Below, piece by piece: positions 34,358-43,672 of a stretch of 64,000 nt of DNA (the first letter of the stretch is position 1; each line of letters begins with the position of its first letter). The notes beneath the pieces were generated by a model, which saw nothing but the letters and a program-made list of their open reading frames with translations, was not told where the DNA came from and did not search any database. Source of the DNA: Kaistella chaponensis (GTDB lineage: Bacteria > Bacteroidota > Bacteroidia > Flavobacteriales > Weeksellaceae). The position numbers were made by a program, and so were the translations under genes. The stretch covers positions 109,616 to 173,615 of the forward strand of contig NZ_FTOI01000007.1 of the NCBI RefSeq assembly GCF_900156725.1. Reading direction: 5' to 3'.

Positions 34358-34957
34358 ATGAAAAAAATTCTATTTAATATTTATCTGGTTTTCATTATAA
34401 GCCTTTTTCTTCAGTGTGAAGAAAATATTGAAAAAGATTCCTATGAAATTATAAATTTAATTTTAATGGAAAAAGTAAATGCGTACGGTAAGAAAATTTT
34501 CCCTCCCAAATCAATCACTTTTGGAAGTAAAAACCATGAAAAATTTAACGACAGTTTAATTAATTCAGGAAAACTAAGTTATTATTTAGTTCCTAATTTT
34601 TTTAAATTAGATACTTTGAAGTATTATCAGAAAAAATATAATTCAGTCCAGGAATGGGGAGATGATCAATATTTAATTGTAGAAACAAATCCAATCAATT
34701 TCTCAAAAATTAATAAATTAAAGATAAAAAGATTAGAGAAACTTCCCTGTAAAAATAATTTTATCGATAATTGTAATGAAGATTTTACATCCGAATTTGT
34801 TATTTCAAATGTAATATTTAATAAAAAAGGAACAAAAGCCTACGTTGAATTAAATTTTCATTGTGGTGGAATGTGTGGACAAGGTATTAAATTTGAGTTG
34901 AAAAGAATTAATAATAAATGGAAAATTACTGATGAAAAATTACTATGGATATCCTAA
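34358..34957 (+). CDS. putative lipoprotein of unknown function
   Basis: 199 residues from MKKILFNIYLVFIISLFLQC. The lipobox LFLQ-C20 marks it for lipidation. The mature part has a Cys-rich region (LPCKNNFIDNCNED, NFHCGGMCGQGI) and ends RINNKWKITDEKLLWIS, a pattern seen in small secreted proteins with a beta-sheet domain. I do not recognise the family. The 3' end overlaps the annotated ATG of the beta-lactamase by 26 bases, so they may be coupled. Confidence 0.7.
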   Translation: MKKILFNIYLVFIISLFLQCEENIEKDSYEIINLILMEKVNAYGKKIFPPKSITFGSKNHEKFNDSLINSGKLSYYLVPNFFKLDTLKYYQKKYNSVQEWGDDQYLIVETNPINFSKINKLKIKRLEKLPCKNNFIDNCNEDFTSEFVISNVIFNKKGTKAYVELNFHCGGMCGQGIKFELKRINNKWKITDEKLLWIS

Positions 34958-35846
34958 GATATTGAAAAATCTTACCTTTTTCTTATTATTCCTTTCCTTC
35001 TTCTGTTTTGCACAAAAGCAAGATTTAAAAAAAGAAATCAACGCAATCACCAATGATAAAAACGCAACGGTTGCAGTTTCTGTTACTGGAATTGATTTTC
35101 CGCTTCATTTTGAAAATAAAAATGGCGAGAAAAAACTTCCGATGTTGAGCGTTTTTAAATTTCATATTGCTTTAGCGGTTTTGAATAAGGTTGATCAGGG
35201 AAAACTGAAATTGGATCAACCGATTTTCATTAAAAAAGCTGATCTTTTAGAAAATACTTGGAGTCCGATTCGGGAAAAATATCCAGACGGAAATATCGAA
35301 ATGCCTTTGAGTGAACTCATCAAATATACCGTTGCGAAAAGCGACAATAACGGTTGCGACCTTTTATTAAGATTAATCGGCGGAACAGAAACGGTTCAGA
35401 AATTCATTAATAATAAAGGAATAAAAAATTTCACCATTAAAGCTGATGAAGCTCAAATGCATAAAGGATATGAATTTATGTATTGGAATACTACATCAAC
35501 CAACGATAGCAATTTACTGTTAATGAACTTTTTCGATGGTAAAGTTCTCTCTAAAAACTCCACCAGTTTTTTAATGAAAACCATGATCGAAACCACAACT
35601 GGAACCACCAAAATTGTGGCTCAATTACCAAAAGGAACTCCTGTTGCACACAAAACGGGATCTTCCGGAAAAGATGAAAAAGGTTTAACAATTGCTGAAA
35701 ATGACATCGGAATTATTACACTTCCGAATGGAAAACATTATGCAATCAGCGTTTTCGTTTCTGATTCTATGGAAACCGAGGAAACCAATACCAAAATAAT
35801 CGCCGATATTTCTAAACGTGTTTTTGATTATTTTAGCAGAAAATAA
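34932..35846 (+). CDS. class A beta-lactamase, subclass A2
   Basis: 304 residues from the ATG at 34932. A TTG at 34962 would give a cleaner signal peptide (LKNLTFFLLFLSFFCFAQ) and remove the overlap with the previous gene, so the start is uncertain. Active-site motifs are S73-V-F-K76 (MLSVFKFHIA), SDN (S137-D138-N139 in VAKSDNNGCD) and KTG (241-243 in AHKTGSSG). The A2 subclass (PER/CME/CGA-like) is suggested by ADEAQMH and the MYWNTTST loop and by host lineage. It hydrolyses penicillins and often cephalosporins in the periplasm. No regulator gene adjoins. Confidence 0.92.
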   Translation: MKNYYGYPKILKNLTFFLLFLSFFCFAQKQDLKKEINAITNDKNATVAVSVTGIDFPLHFENKNGEKKLPMLSVFKFHIALAVLNKVDQGKLKLDQPIFIKKADLLENTWSPIREKYPDGNIEMPLSELIKYTVAKSDNNGCDLLLRLIGGTETVQKFINNKGIKNFTIKADEAQMHKGYEFMYWNTTSTNDSNLLLMNFFDGKVLSKNSTSFLMKTMIETTTGTTKIVAQLPKGTPVAHKTGSSGKDEKGLTIAENDIGIITLPNGKHYAISVFVSDSMETEETNTKIIADISKRVFDYFSRK

Positions 35847-36665
35847 ATGAAACCAAAATTTGTATTATTTTTTCTGTTGATACATGTTTTTCTGCTTTCT
35901 CAGGAGAAATGGAATCTCCGTTTCTACCATGAAATCAACAATCGCGAGATTTCGATATATGCAGATAACAATGAACCAATGCCGATGTCATCTCAATTTG
36001 ATTTTAAATTGACCAACTTAACTTCTACTTTTGCGAATAAAGGTATTGTAGTCATTCCGGAGAAAACAAAAAAGTTTCTCATTACGGTACTGAAAGAAAT
36101 TAAGCCCAATTCATCCAATTCTTTTTCGTACACTACAATTTATAATTTTGGAAACGCACTGCAAGAAAATTATGACAGTGGTTATATCTATTCACTGCCA
36201 TATGAGAAAGGAAAAACCCAGTCTATTTTTCAGGGTTACAATGGAAAATTTTCTCACCAAAATGAATTTGCACTGGACTTTAATTTAAAAACGGGAAGTG
36301 CAATATTGGCTTCCCGAGAAGGAATTGTAGTCCAGGTTGTCAATAACAATACGCAAAATTGTCCCAATATTTCCTGTGCAAAATACAATAACAAAATTCT
36401 GATCATGCACAGCGACGGAACTTTTGCAGACTATTCTCATTTAAAATTTCAGGGAGCAGTTGTAAAAAAAGGAGAATTCATAAAAAAAGACCAACTACTC
36501 GGTTACAGCGGAAGTACAGGTTTTGCAAGCGGACCGCACCTTCATTTCGCAGTTTTCATGAATAGAACCGACGGAAAAAGAATATTTATAGAAACAAAAT
36601 TTAAAACCTCAGAAAGTGAAGCTACCCTTTTAGAAGAAGGAAAAAGTTACACCAAAAATGATTAA
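35847..36665 (+). CDS. M23 family (LytM-like) metallopeptidase
   Basis: 272 residues with a signal peptide (MKPKFVLFFLLIHVFLLSQ). A beta-rich N-terminal domain precedes the peptidase domain at about 135-260. The zinc site is HQNEFALD (H-x6-D) with GPHLHFAV (HxH). GSAILASREGIVVQV and KKDQLLGYSGSTGFASG are typical of LytM folds. It probably cleaves peptidoglycan cross-links or another periplasmic peptide. It starts right after the beta-lactamase stop, so the two are cotranscribed, linking wall turnover to beta-lactam defence in one unit. Confidence 0.9.
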   Translation: MKPKFVLFFLLIHVFLLSQEKWNLRFYHEINNREISIYADNNEPMPMSSQFDFKLTNLTSTFANKGIVVIPEKTKKFLITVLKEIKPNSSNSFSYTTIYNFGNALQENYDSGYIYSLPYEKGKTQSIFQGYNGKFSHQNEFALDFNLKTGSAILASREGIVVQVVNNNTQNCPNISCAKYNNKILIMHSDGTFADYSHLKFQGAVVKKGEFIKKDQLLGYSGSTGFASGPHLHFAVFMNRTDGKRIFIETKFKTSESEATLLEEGKSYTKND

Positions 36666-36684
36666 CCACTTTAAAAATAAATCA

Positions 36685-37575
36685 ATGAAAAACATAGTAG
36701 TAATCGGAGCTGGAACCATGGGAAACGGAATTGCACACACTTTTGCACAAACCGGATTTAAAGTTAATTTAGTGGATGTTTCGCAACAAGCACTGGATAA
36801 AGGAATTGCCACGATCACCAAAAATCTGGACCGAATTATTATCAAAGGAAATCTCACCGAAGAACAAAAAGAAGGAACATTAAACAATATCTCCACTTTT
36901 ACCAAATTAGAAGATTGTGCAACAAATGCAGATCTGATCGTAGAAGCAGCGACAGAAAACCTAGATTTAAAGCTGAAAATCTTTAAACAAATGGATGAAT
37001 TAGCTCCTGAAAACTGCATTCTCGCAACCAATACTTCTTCGATTTCCATCACGAAAATTGCGTCGGTGACGAATCGTCCAGACAAAGTGATCGGAATGCA
37101 TTTTATGAATCCGGTTCCGATTATGAAATTGGTAGAAATCATCAAAGGCTACTCTACTTCAAAAGAAACTTTTGACCAGATTTATGAAATGAGTATAACT
37201 TTGGGGAAAACTCCGACTGAAGTCAATGATTATCCAGGATTTGTGGCAAACAGAATTTTGATGCCGATGATCAATGAAGCCATCGAAACTTTGTACAACG
37301 GTGTTGCAGGTGTTGAAGAAATCGATACGGTGATGAAATTAGGAATGGCTCATCCGATGGGACCTTTGCAATTGGCAGATTTTATTGGTTTGGATGTTTG
37401 TTTAGCGATCTTAAATGTGATGTACGACGGTTTCAAAAACCCAAAATATGCACCAAATCCTTTGTTAGTGAATATGGTAATGGCAGGAAAACTCGGCGCA
37501 AAATCCGGGGAAGGTTTTTATGATTATTCTGAAAGCAAAAAAGCGGAGAAAGTGGCGAAAATGTTTGCGAAATAA
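36685..37575 (+). CDS. 3-hydroxybutyryl-CoA dehydrogenase / 3-hydroxyacyl-CoA dehydrogenase
   Basis: 296 residues from MKNIVVIGAGTMGNGIAHTF; an upstream ATG at 36658 overlaps the peptidase gene and adds nine residues. The NAD motif is GAGTMGNGIA. The catalytic His lies in GMHFMNPVPIMKLVEIIKG, followed by the family signature DYPGFVANRILMPMINEAIE and PMGPLQLADFIGLDVCLAIL. It interconverts 3-hydroxyacyl-CoA and acetoacetyl-type CoA in beta-oxidation or butanoate metabolism. Confidence 0.95.
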   Translation: MKNIVVIGAGTMGNGIAHTFAQTGFKVNLVDVSQQALDKGIATITKNLDRIIIKGNLTEEQKEGTLNNISTFTKLEDCATNADLIVEAATENLDLKLKIFKQMDELAPENCILATNTSSISITKIASVTNRPDKVIGMHFMNPVPIMKLVEIIKGYSTSKETFDQIYEMSITLGKTPTEVNDYPGFVANRILMPMINEAIETLYNGVAGVEEIDTVMKLGMAHPMGPLQLADFIGLDVCLAILNVMYDGFKNPKYAPNPLLVNMVMAGKLGAKSGEGFYDYSESKKAEKVAKMFAK

Positions 37576-37617
37576 TTGTAAATTTTAGATTTTAGAAAAA
37601 TTAAAATCATCCGGTTA

Positions 37618-38937
37618 ATGAGAAGAATAAAGGAAAATTTAATTCAAATTTTAATGGTCATTACAACTATTGTGATGATCATTTTGCGTTTTCTTCTCAA
37701 CGAAAAAGGAAGGGTAAATCCCGATTCTATTCGCTACATGAGAACTGCAAACGTTTTCCCGATTATCGATAATACGGTGACTCCGCTTGGTTATCCTTTG
37801 AGTTTAAAATTTTTCACCCTTTTCGGTTTTGATGAATTTTGGGCGAGCAAAATTGTTGGAATTCTGTCTTATTTATTGATCATTTATTTTGCCGCAAAAA
37901 CGAAATTTTACTTGAAAGAAACCATTTTGATTGGTGGATTATTCAGTTTCGTCTCTATCTTTTCATACACGATGAGCGAAGCTTTCATTTTACCGGTCGT
38001 ATTTCTCTTTCTTTTTATCGCTCAAAAAATCATTACAGAAGAAATCAAAGGTTGGAAAGCGGTTTTATATTTAAGTTTGATTTTAATTTTATTGTACAAT
38101 ATTCGTTATCCGGCCTTATTTTTAATGTTCGCAACCGGACTTTTTGGTGTTTTAAAATATAAAAAATCGTACGGTAAAATTTTCATCATTTCGGGTTTAG
38201 CCGGATTTTTCTTTGTTGTTGCCTACAAATTTTTGTTCATCGATTATTTTGATGAAAAATATGTTTCTACCTTTTTAGAAATTGGTTTGCACACTACTTC
38301 TCAATTGCTGATCGAACTTTTTCAAGGTTTGACGACCGTTTTTAATCCTTTTATACACATTGCAAATCCTTCGGGTGGAATCATTAATGTCGGTATTTAC
38401 GGTTTGGGTTTACTCAATATCTTTCTGATGGTTTTTCTATTCACGAAAAATAAGCTTTCTGAAACTGAATTTTTCTTTGTTTTTGTGGGAATTGTTGGCA
38501 TCATCTGTTCCTATTTTATTCAGTATTTCTATTCGGTCAATCCAATTGATTACCGTTTGATGGCGCCTTTTTCGTTCGGAATTTGGCTTGTTTACTTCAA
38601 AAAATTATTTGCCATTTTTGGGAAACTCACCTACGGAATCACGGTTTTGAGCTTGATTACGGGTTTTGTTTTCACGTGGCTTTCCAAGGGGAATTATTTG
38701 GAGAACAGACGAGAAATCGCCCGATTTTTAAAAGAAGAACATTTGGATAAAGGCCGCGTCAATTTTTATATGGAAAATGAATTTGATCTGTCGAAAATGC
38801 AGATCGCCGAATTGATAAGCACCGTAAATCCCAACGTAAAAGTCACATTTAAACCAAGTGATACGCTGAATCAAAATGTTTTAACACAATATAAAGTTTT
38901 ACAAAAAATCAAGATCGACACGAACAAATTTCAATAA
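37618..38937 (+). CDS. polytopic membrane protein, GT39/ArnT-like glycosyltransferase candidate
   Basis: 439 residues with about ten membrane helices. Between helices 1 and 2 lies RVNPDSIRYMRTANVFPIID, comparable in position to the periplasmic Asp-containing loop of GT-C (PMT/ArnT/DUF2029-type) glycosyltransferases that use polyprenyl-phosphate sugars. A soluble C-terminal tail of about 80 residues ends QYKVLQKIKIDTNKFQ. The donor, acceptor and activity cannot be read from sequence. It follows the dehydrogenase by 42 bp but is probably functionally separate. Confidence 0.65.
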   Translation: MRRIKENLIQILMVITTIVMIILRFLLNEKGRVNPDSIRYMRTANVFPIIDNTVTPLGYPLSLKFFTLFGFDEFWASKIVGILSYLLIIYFAAKTKFYLKETILIGGLFSFVSIFSYTMSEAFILPVVFLFLFIAQKIITEEIKGWKAVLYLSLILILLYNIRYPALFLMFATGLFGVLKYKKSYGKIFIISGLAGFFFVVAYKFLFIDYFDEKYVSTFLEIGLHTTSQLLIELFQGLTTVFNPFIHIANPSGGIINVGIYGLGLLNIFLMVFLFTKNKLSETEFFFVFVGIVGIICSYFIQYFYSVNPIDYRLMAPFSFGIWLVYFKKLFAIFGKLTYGITVLSLITGFVFTWLSKGNYLENRREIARFLKEEHLDKGRVNFYMENEFDLSKMQIAELISTVNPNVKVTFKPSDTLNQNVLTQYKVLQKIKIDTNKFQ

Positions 38938-38943
38938 TTTTTG

Positions 38944-38951
38944 TATTTTTG
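38944..38951 (+). promoter_or_regulatory. -7 element TATTTTTG
   Basis: Perfect TAnnTTTG match 20 bases before the ATG of the small acidic gene, in the tail of the preceding gene's gap. Confidence 0.55.
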
Positions 38952-38970
38952 ACGAGTTAAATTAATTATT

Positions 38971-39213
38971 ATGAAATTACCAAAGTTTTTATTAGCCGAC
39001 AACTCAGATTTTCCTGAAGATCTATTTGTAGTTCACACAGAATATCCAAGATTTGTCCTCAATGTAGAAGAGGAAGAAGTTGAATGGTTCGATGATTTAG
39101 AAGGCGATGATGAAGAAACAATGGCAGATGAAGCCACCAAAGTTGTAGAAGCAGCCTTCAAATGGTGCGACGAAGAACTCGCAAAATATGACGAAGAAGA
39201 CGAAGAAGCATAA
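38971..39213 (+). CDS. small conserved acidic protein
   Basis: 80 residues, strongly acidic (28 Asp/Glu). MKLPKFLLADNSDFPEDLFVVHTEYPRFV at the N-terminus looks conserved in flavobacteria from memory. The C-terminal half is almost only Glu, Asp and Ala. It has its own promoter candidate and a bidirectional terminator, so it is an independent small transcript. Function unknown. Confidence 0.8.
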   Translation: MKLPKFLLADNSDFPEDLFVVHTEYPRFVLNVEEEEVEWFDDLEGDDEETMADEATKVVEAAFKWCDEELAKYDEEDEEA

Positions 39214-39220
39214 AAAAAAA

Positions 39221-39251
39221 AAAGGAACTCAAATTTGAGTTCCTTTTTTTT
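39221..39251. terminator. bidirectional terminator
   Basis: GGAACTCAAA-TTTGAGTTCC is a perfect 20-bp palindrome with an A tract before and a T tract after it. It separates the convergent acidic-protein gene and META-domain gene. Confidence 0.9.
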
Positions 39252-39275
39252 AGATCTATTTAAAAAATTTCTTTA

Positions 39276-39671
39276 TTATTTATTTAACTTCATCAGCAGA
39301 AGATTTCCTTTGTACAATTCCAGCGTATTTCCTGATACAACGTACTTATCGGCTTCATTCAACATGCGCAAAAATTGACTTTCAACTTCCATATTATCGC
39401 AAGACATTCTGGTTGAACCCACATTTTTAACGATGAAATTTCCGGCAGTTGCATCCAGAGAAAGTTCTCCAAAATAATTATTGCACCCTGCATTTCCTGT
39501 AATTTTCCCAGATTCTATATTTAGAGTAGGTTTTTTCCCTTTTACGTTATCGGCCAAAGTCCAATTGGTTCCTGCAATATTTGTTTGCGCGCCACGACTT
39601 TTCGAGCTAGACATCGAACTGCATGAAAACATTGCTGCGACTGCAAAAACTGCTAAAAAAATATTCTTCAT
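39276..39671 (-). CDS. META domain lipoprotein
   Basis: 131 residues. The lipobox AAMFSC17 follows MKNIFLAVFAVA. The META (HslJ-like) domain spans the mature part: IAGTNWTLADNV, ITGNAGCNNYFGELSLDA, VGSTRMSCDNMEVESQFLRM and NTLELYKGNLLLMKL. Envelope lipoproteins of this family are linked to stress tolerance, but their biochemistry is unsettled. Confidence 0.9.
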   Translation of the reverse strand: MKNIFLAVFAVAAMFSCSSMSSSKSRGAQTNIAGTNWTLADNVKGKKPTLNIESGKITGNAGCNNYFGELSLDATAGNFIVKNVGSTRMSCDNMEVESQFLRMLNEADKYVVSGNTLELYKGNLLLMKLNK

Positions 39672-39744
39672 TTTTTTTATTTTCTCAAATTTAAGAAATT
39701 ATATCGACTTCCACAGAATCGCTTTTCGATATTCCATCCAAATA

Positions 39745-39775
39745 AAAAAAGCATTTCGAGTTGAAATGCTTTTTT
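39745..39775 (-). terminator. intrinsic terminator of pheT
   Basis: GCATTTC-GAGTT-GAAATGC with a T run on each side. On the minus strand it comes about 25 bases after the pheT stop. Confidence 0.8.
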
Positions 39776-39795
39776 GTAATAATTCTGAAGCTTTT

Positions 39796-42195
39796 TTAAG
39801 AACGTAATTCCGCAGAAAACTCTTTTTGGAATGTTTTAATTAAAGAATTCATCACTTCCGTAATATCTTTCTCTTCCAAAGTTTTTTCTTCAGTTAAAAG
39901 TTCAAAACTTAGCGCATAAGACTTCTTGCCTTCCGGAAGATTTTTTCCTTCATAGACATCAAAAAGATTGATGTTTTTCAAATATTTTGAAGGATTTTTC
40001 TTCGCCGAATGGAAAAGTTCTGCGTACGTCACATTTTTATCAACCAATAAAGCCAAATCGCGTCTGATTTTATTGAATTTCGGGATCTCTACAAATTTCA
40101 AATTGTCTTTTGACCGCAATTCCTGGCAATTTTCCAGCTCGATCTCTGCATAGAAACAGTCCTGATCAATATCTGCATCTTTCAGTAATTCGGGAGAAAC
40201 TTTACCCAATCTCCCGATGGTTTTGTCTTCCGCAACCAATTCCAATGCATCAGAAAAACGCGCATCAACTAAATATTTCTCTTCGATTTTCAAATTCAAT
40301 TTCTCTAAAAGAACTTTTACGAAAGACTTCAACATATAAAAATCGGTAGCAGATTTTGGCTGTAACCAGTTTTCAGCAACATTACGCCCGGAAACCAATA
40401 TTGCCAATTGCTTTTTCTCTTCGTATTTCTCTTTCTTGTGGTAAATTTTTCCCAGTTCGAAAAACTTGATATCCTGATTTTTTCTTTTAATATTATAATC
40501 TGCATTCTGCAAAAGACCTTCTAACAAAGATTTTCTCATAAATGCTAAATCTCCGCTCAATGGATTTAGAAGTTTTACCGCGTTGGTTTCATCTTTCACA
40601 GAAGTCAGCGAATTGTTCATGACTTCATTAAAACCATTGCTTTGCAAAGTTCTTCCCCACGAATTTTCTAAAGCATCTTGGTCATCAAAACTCAGTTTTA
40701 CAGGGCTGAAAGAAAACTTTTGTGGGGAATCGATTTTGTTGTAACCGTAAATTCTAAGGATTTCTTCAATCACATCAATTTCACGTGTTACATCGGCTCT
40801 GTAAGCAGGTACGGAAAGCTCTAATCCATTTTGAATTTCGTTCAGAACCTGAATTTCCAGCGACTTCAAAATTTCTTTTATTTTCTCTTTATGAATTTTG
40901 GTTCCTAAAATCTGTTCTACTTTTGAAAATCTTAGAATCACATAAAAATCTTCCAATTTTTTAGGATAATGTTCCAAAAGTTGACCTGCCAATTTTCCAC
41001 CTGCAATCTCTTCAATCATAGAAATCGCGTGCGTAATGGCTGTTCTGGTACTGTTGGGATCTACTCCACGTTCGAACCTGAACGATGCATCGGTATTTAA
41101 ACCATGAGATTTCGCTGCTTTTCTTACCGCAATTGGATTAAAATAGGCACTTTCTAAAAAGATCGTTTTTGTATGTTCGGAAATGCCAGAATTTTGACCA
41201 CCAAAAACTCCTGCAATACACATTGCTTGATTTTCGCCATTTTTAATCATAATCTCAGAACCGTTCAAAGTTCTTTCTACTCCATCTAAAGTGGTGAATT
41301 TTGAACCAGCTGGATTTACACCAACTTTCACTTTTTTACCAGAAATTTTATCGGCATCAAAAGCGTGAAGCGGTTGACCAAAACCGTGCAAAATATAATT
41401 CGTAATATCTACAATATTGTTGATCGGACTTAATCCTATTGCTTTCAAACGGTTTTTTAACCAAGCGGGAGAATCTTCAACTTTCACATTTTCAATGACT
41501 GCTCCAATATATCGCGGACATAATTCTGAGTCTTCAATCTCTAATTGAAAATCTGTATTTCCTTCGATATTTAATGTTTTAGAAACTGCTTTTTCGAACT
41601 CAGATTTCATTTGATTGGAAACCAAAAATGCATTTAAATCGCGCGCAACACCGTAATGGGACATTGCGTCTGTTCTGTTTGGCGTTAATCCAATTTCGAA
41701 AACTTCATCATTGGTCAATTCAAAATATTCGACGAAATTTCTGCCGACTTCAAATTTGGTTTCATCTAAAATCATGATTCCACCGTGATCTTCACTCAAA
41801 CCCATTTCGTCTTCTGCGCAAATCATTCCCTGCGAAACTTCGCCACGAATTTTAGCTTCTTTGATCGGAAAAGAATCTGAACCTTTGTGAATAATCGTTC
41901 CAACCACGGCAACAGGAACGGTTTGTCCAGCCGCAACATTTGGCGCACCACAAACGATATTCAGAATTTTTCCTTTCCCAATATCAACCGTGGTCACTTT
42001 TAATTTATCGGCATTCGGATGTTGTTCGCAAGTCAAGATTTTTCCGACCACAATTCCTTCTAGGCTTCCTTTTACAGATTCAAATTTATCGATACCTTCT
42101 ACTTCAAGACCGATATCGGTAAGATATTCTCCGATTTTATCAGATTTTAAATCTATTTTGATATAGTCTTTCAGCCAGTTATTTGAGATTTTCAT
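39796..42195 (-). CDS. pheT: phenylalanine--tRNA ligase beta subunit
   Basis: 799 residues from MKISNNWLKDYIKIDLKSDK. An earlier in-frame start would translate the simple repeat upstream (ISNLKSQISNLF) and is rejected. Domains in order are a tRNA-binding EMAP/OB domain (about 40-150, CEQHPNADKLKVTTVDIG), B3/B4 editing (about 210-380), B5, a catalytic-like core and a C-terminal FDX-ACB domain (about 700-795, FNKIRRDLALLV). It pairs with PheS, which is not in the window, to charge tRNA-Phe. Confidence 0.97.
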   Translation of the reverse strand: MKISNNWLKDYIKIDLKSDKIGEYLTDIGLEVEGIDKFESVKGSLEGIVVGKILTCEQHPNADKLKVTTVDIGKGKILNIVCGAPNVAAGQTVPVAVVGTIIHKGSDSFPIKEAKIRGEVSQGMICAEDEMGLSEDHGGIMILDETKFEVGRNFVEYFELTNDEVFEIGLTPNRTDAMSHYGVARDLNAFLVSNQMKSEFEKAVSKTLNIEGNTDFQLEIEDSELCPRYIGAVIENVKVEDSPAWLKNRLKAIGLSPINNIVDITNYILHGFGQPLHAFDADKISGKKVKVGVNPAGSKFTTLDGVERTLNGSEIMIKNGENQAMCIAGVFGGQNSGISEHTKTIFLESAYFNPIAVRKAAKSHGLNTDASFRFERGVDPNSTRTAITHAISMIEEIAGGKLAGQLLEHYPKKLEDFYVILRFSKVEQILGTKIHKEKIKEILKSLEIQVLNEIQNGLELSVPAYRADVTREIDVIEEILRIYGYNKIDSPQKFSFSPVKLSFDDQDALENSWGRTLQSNGFNEVMNNSLTSVKDETNAVKLLNPLSGDLAFMRKSLLEGLLQNADYNIKRKNQDIKFFELGKIYHKKEKYEEKKQLAILVSGRNVAENWLQPKSATDFYMLKSFVKVLLEKLNLKIEEKYLVDARFSDALELVAEDKTIGRLGKVSPELLKDADIDQDCFYAEIELENCQELRSKDNLKFVEIPKFNKIRRDLALLVDKNVTYAELFHSAKKNPSKYLKNINLFDVYEGKNLPEGKKSYALSFELLTEEKTLEEKDITEVMNSLIKTFQKEFSAELRS

Positions 42196-42344
42196 TGAAA
42201 AAAGATTTGAGATTTGAGATTTGAGATTTGAGATTTCAAAAACCAAAAATATTTTTATTATTAAGTTTGCAAATATCGTGATTTTAAAGTTTAAATTCAA
42301 ATGTAATTTAAAGCATTGCGCATTTTAAACAAGAACAAAGTGCA
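42196..42344. repeat. GATTTGA 7-bp tandem repeat and AT-rich gap upstream of pheT
   Basis: Five copies of a GATTTGA/AGATTTG heptamer at 42202-42236 lie directly before the pheT start. This kind of simple repeat recurs in other intergenic gaps of the window. The remainder of the gap shows nothing else. Confidence 0.75.
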
Positions 42345-42371
42345 TAAAAAAAGCCCGAAAAACATCGGGCT
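42345..42371 (-). terminator. intrinsic terminator of dnaN
   Basis: AGCCCGA-AAAACA-TCGGGCT with a 7-base T run on the minus strand, 29 bases after the dnaN stop. Confidence 0.88.
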
Positions 42372-42399
42372 ATAACTTTTTAAATTTTTAATCTTCATT

Positions 42400-43530
42400 T
42401 TACATTCCGATTACCGGCATCGAAAGCATGAGGATTTTTTCTTCGTCCTCTAAACCGTCAACTGGCTCGATAATTCCGGGTCTATTCGGTTGCGACATTT
42501 TCATGGTGATATCGTCTGAACTCAAAACTGATAACATTTCTGTTAAAAATTTCGAACTGAAACCGATGTTAATGTCTTCGCCATTGTAATCGCAAGGAAT
42601 CTGCATATCTGCTTTGTTTGCGTATTCGGTATCTTCTGCATGAAGGTGAAGAATATTCCCAGACAATTTAAATCGCACTTGGTTCGTGGATTTATTCGAC
42701 ATGATGGAAGCTCTTCTGATGGAACTCAACAGTAAATTTCTGTTGATTGTTAAAATATTTGGATTTTCTTTTGGAATTACCGCCGTGTAGTTTGGGTATT
42801 TCCCATCGATCAATCTACAAATCCAGGTATTGTTTCCAAATGTGAATTTCGCCATGTTCTCATTAAACTCAATCGTAACATCCTCCCCAGAATTGGCTAA
42901 AATATTTTTGAAAATTGCCAATGGTTTTTTCGGCATGATGAATTCTATCGGTTCTGCATTGATGAGATCGGTTCTTTTGTAAACCACCAATCGGTGGGAA
43001 TCAGTAGAAACAAAATTGGTTTCGTCTTCTTTAAACTGGAACAAAACTCCTGTCATCACTGGTCTCAGAGAATCGTTACTTGTAGCAAAAAGCGTGTTTG
43101 TTAAAGCTTCTGATAAAATTCCGGCAGAAATCTTTACGCTTTGGGAAGCATCAAATTCCGGAAGTTCCGGGTAATCATCTGCATTATCAAGTGCAACAGC
43201 AAAATTATCTTTTTCATCTAAAATCTCGAGCAAACTTCCGTTTCCATCTGTAGCTTCTTTTACGGAAAGCGTTAATGGTTGTTCGTTGTATGTTTTTACA
43301 AAATCCTGGAAGATTTTCGCAGGAACCGCAAATTTTCCGGTATCGTCGGATTTGACTTCCAAAGTCGTAACCAAAGTCGTTTCACCATCAGAAGCGGTTA
43401 TTTTTAGATTGTTTTCTTCAAGCTCAAAAAGGTAGTTTTCGAGAATTGGTCTCGATTGAGAACTGGAAATCACACCACTTACGGTGTTCAATGCTTTTTG
43501 TAATTCTCCGCTTGCAACAATAAATTTCAT
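42400..43530 (-). CDS. dnaN: DNA polymerase III sliding clamp, beta subunit
   Basis: 376 residues, standard length, forming the ring that tethers the polymerase to DNA. Landmarks are RPILENYLFELEENNLKITA, SNDSLRPVMTGVLFQF, VSTDSHRLVVYKR and the C-terminal LMLSMPVIGM that forms part of the clamp-binding pocket. dnaA is not adjacent, as is usual in this group. Confidence 0.97.
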   Translation of the reverse strand: MKFIVASGELQKALNTVSGVISSSQSRPILENYLFELEENNLKITASDGETTLVTTLEVKSDDTGKFAVPAKIFQDFVKTYNEQPLTLSVKEATDGNGSLLEILDEKDNFAVALDNADDYPELPEFDASQSVKISAGILSEALTNTLFATSNDSLRPVMTGVLFQFKEDETNFVSTDSHRLVVYKRTDLINAEPIEFIMPKKPLAIFKNILANSGEDVTIEFNENMAKFTFGNNTWICRLIDGKYPNYTAVIPKENPNILTINRNLLLSSIRRASIMSNKSTNQVRFKLSGNILHLHAEDTEYANKADMQIPCDYNGEDINIGFSSKFLTEMLSVLSSDDITMKMSQPNRPGIIEPVDGLEDEEKILMLSMPVIGM

Positions 43531-43595
43531 TCTTTAATATTTATTTTTTCTAAAGTTTTCTGAAACAGTTGTGTTTCCTCTAAAAAATATTTTTA

Positions 43596-43603
43596 CAAAT
43601 ATA
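43596..43603 (-). promoter_or_regulatory. -7 element of dnaN, TATATTTG
   Basis: TAnnTTTG match on the minus strand, about 66 bases before the dnaN ATG. A TTTG is found further upstream at 43631-43628 (spacing 24), so the -33 assignment is weak. Confidence 0.5.
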
Positions 43604-43672
43604 AGGATTTGGAGCAAAATAAGGAAACAAACGCAAAATTTAAAGGTTAATTTGAAGAAAAGTTATCAACAC

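Noticed and set aside
43659..43669. TTATCAACA as a DnaA box near dnaN
   Set aside because: Single copy with one mismatch to TTATCCACA, no cluster, no dnaA gene and no origin-like features.
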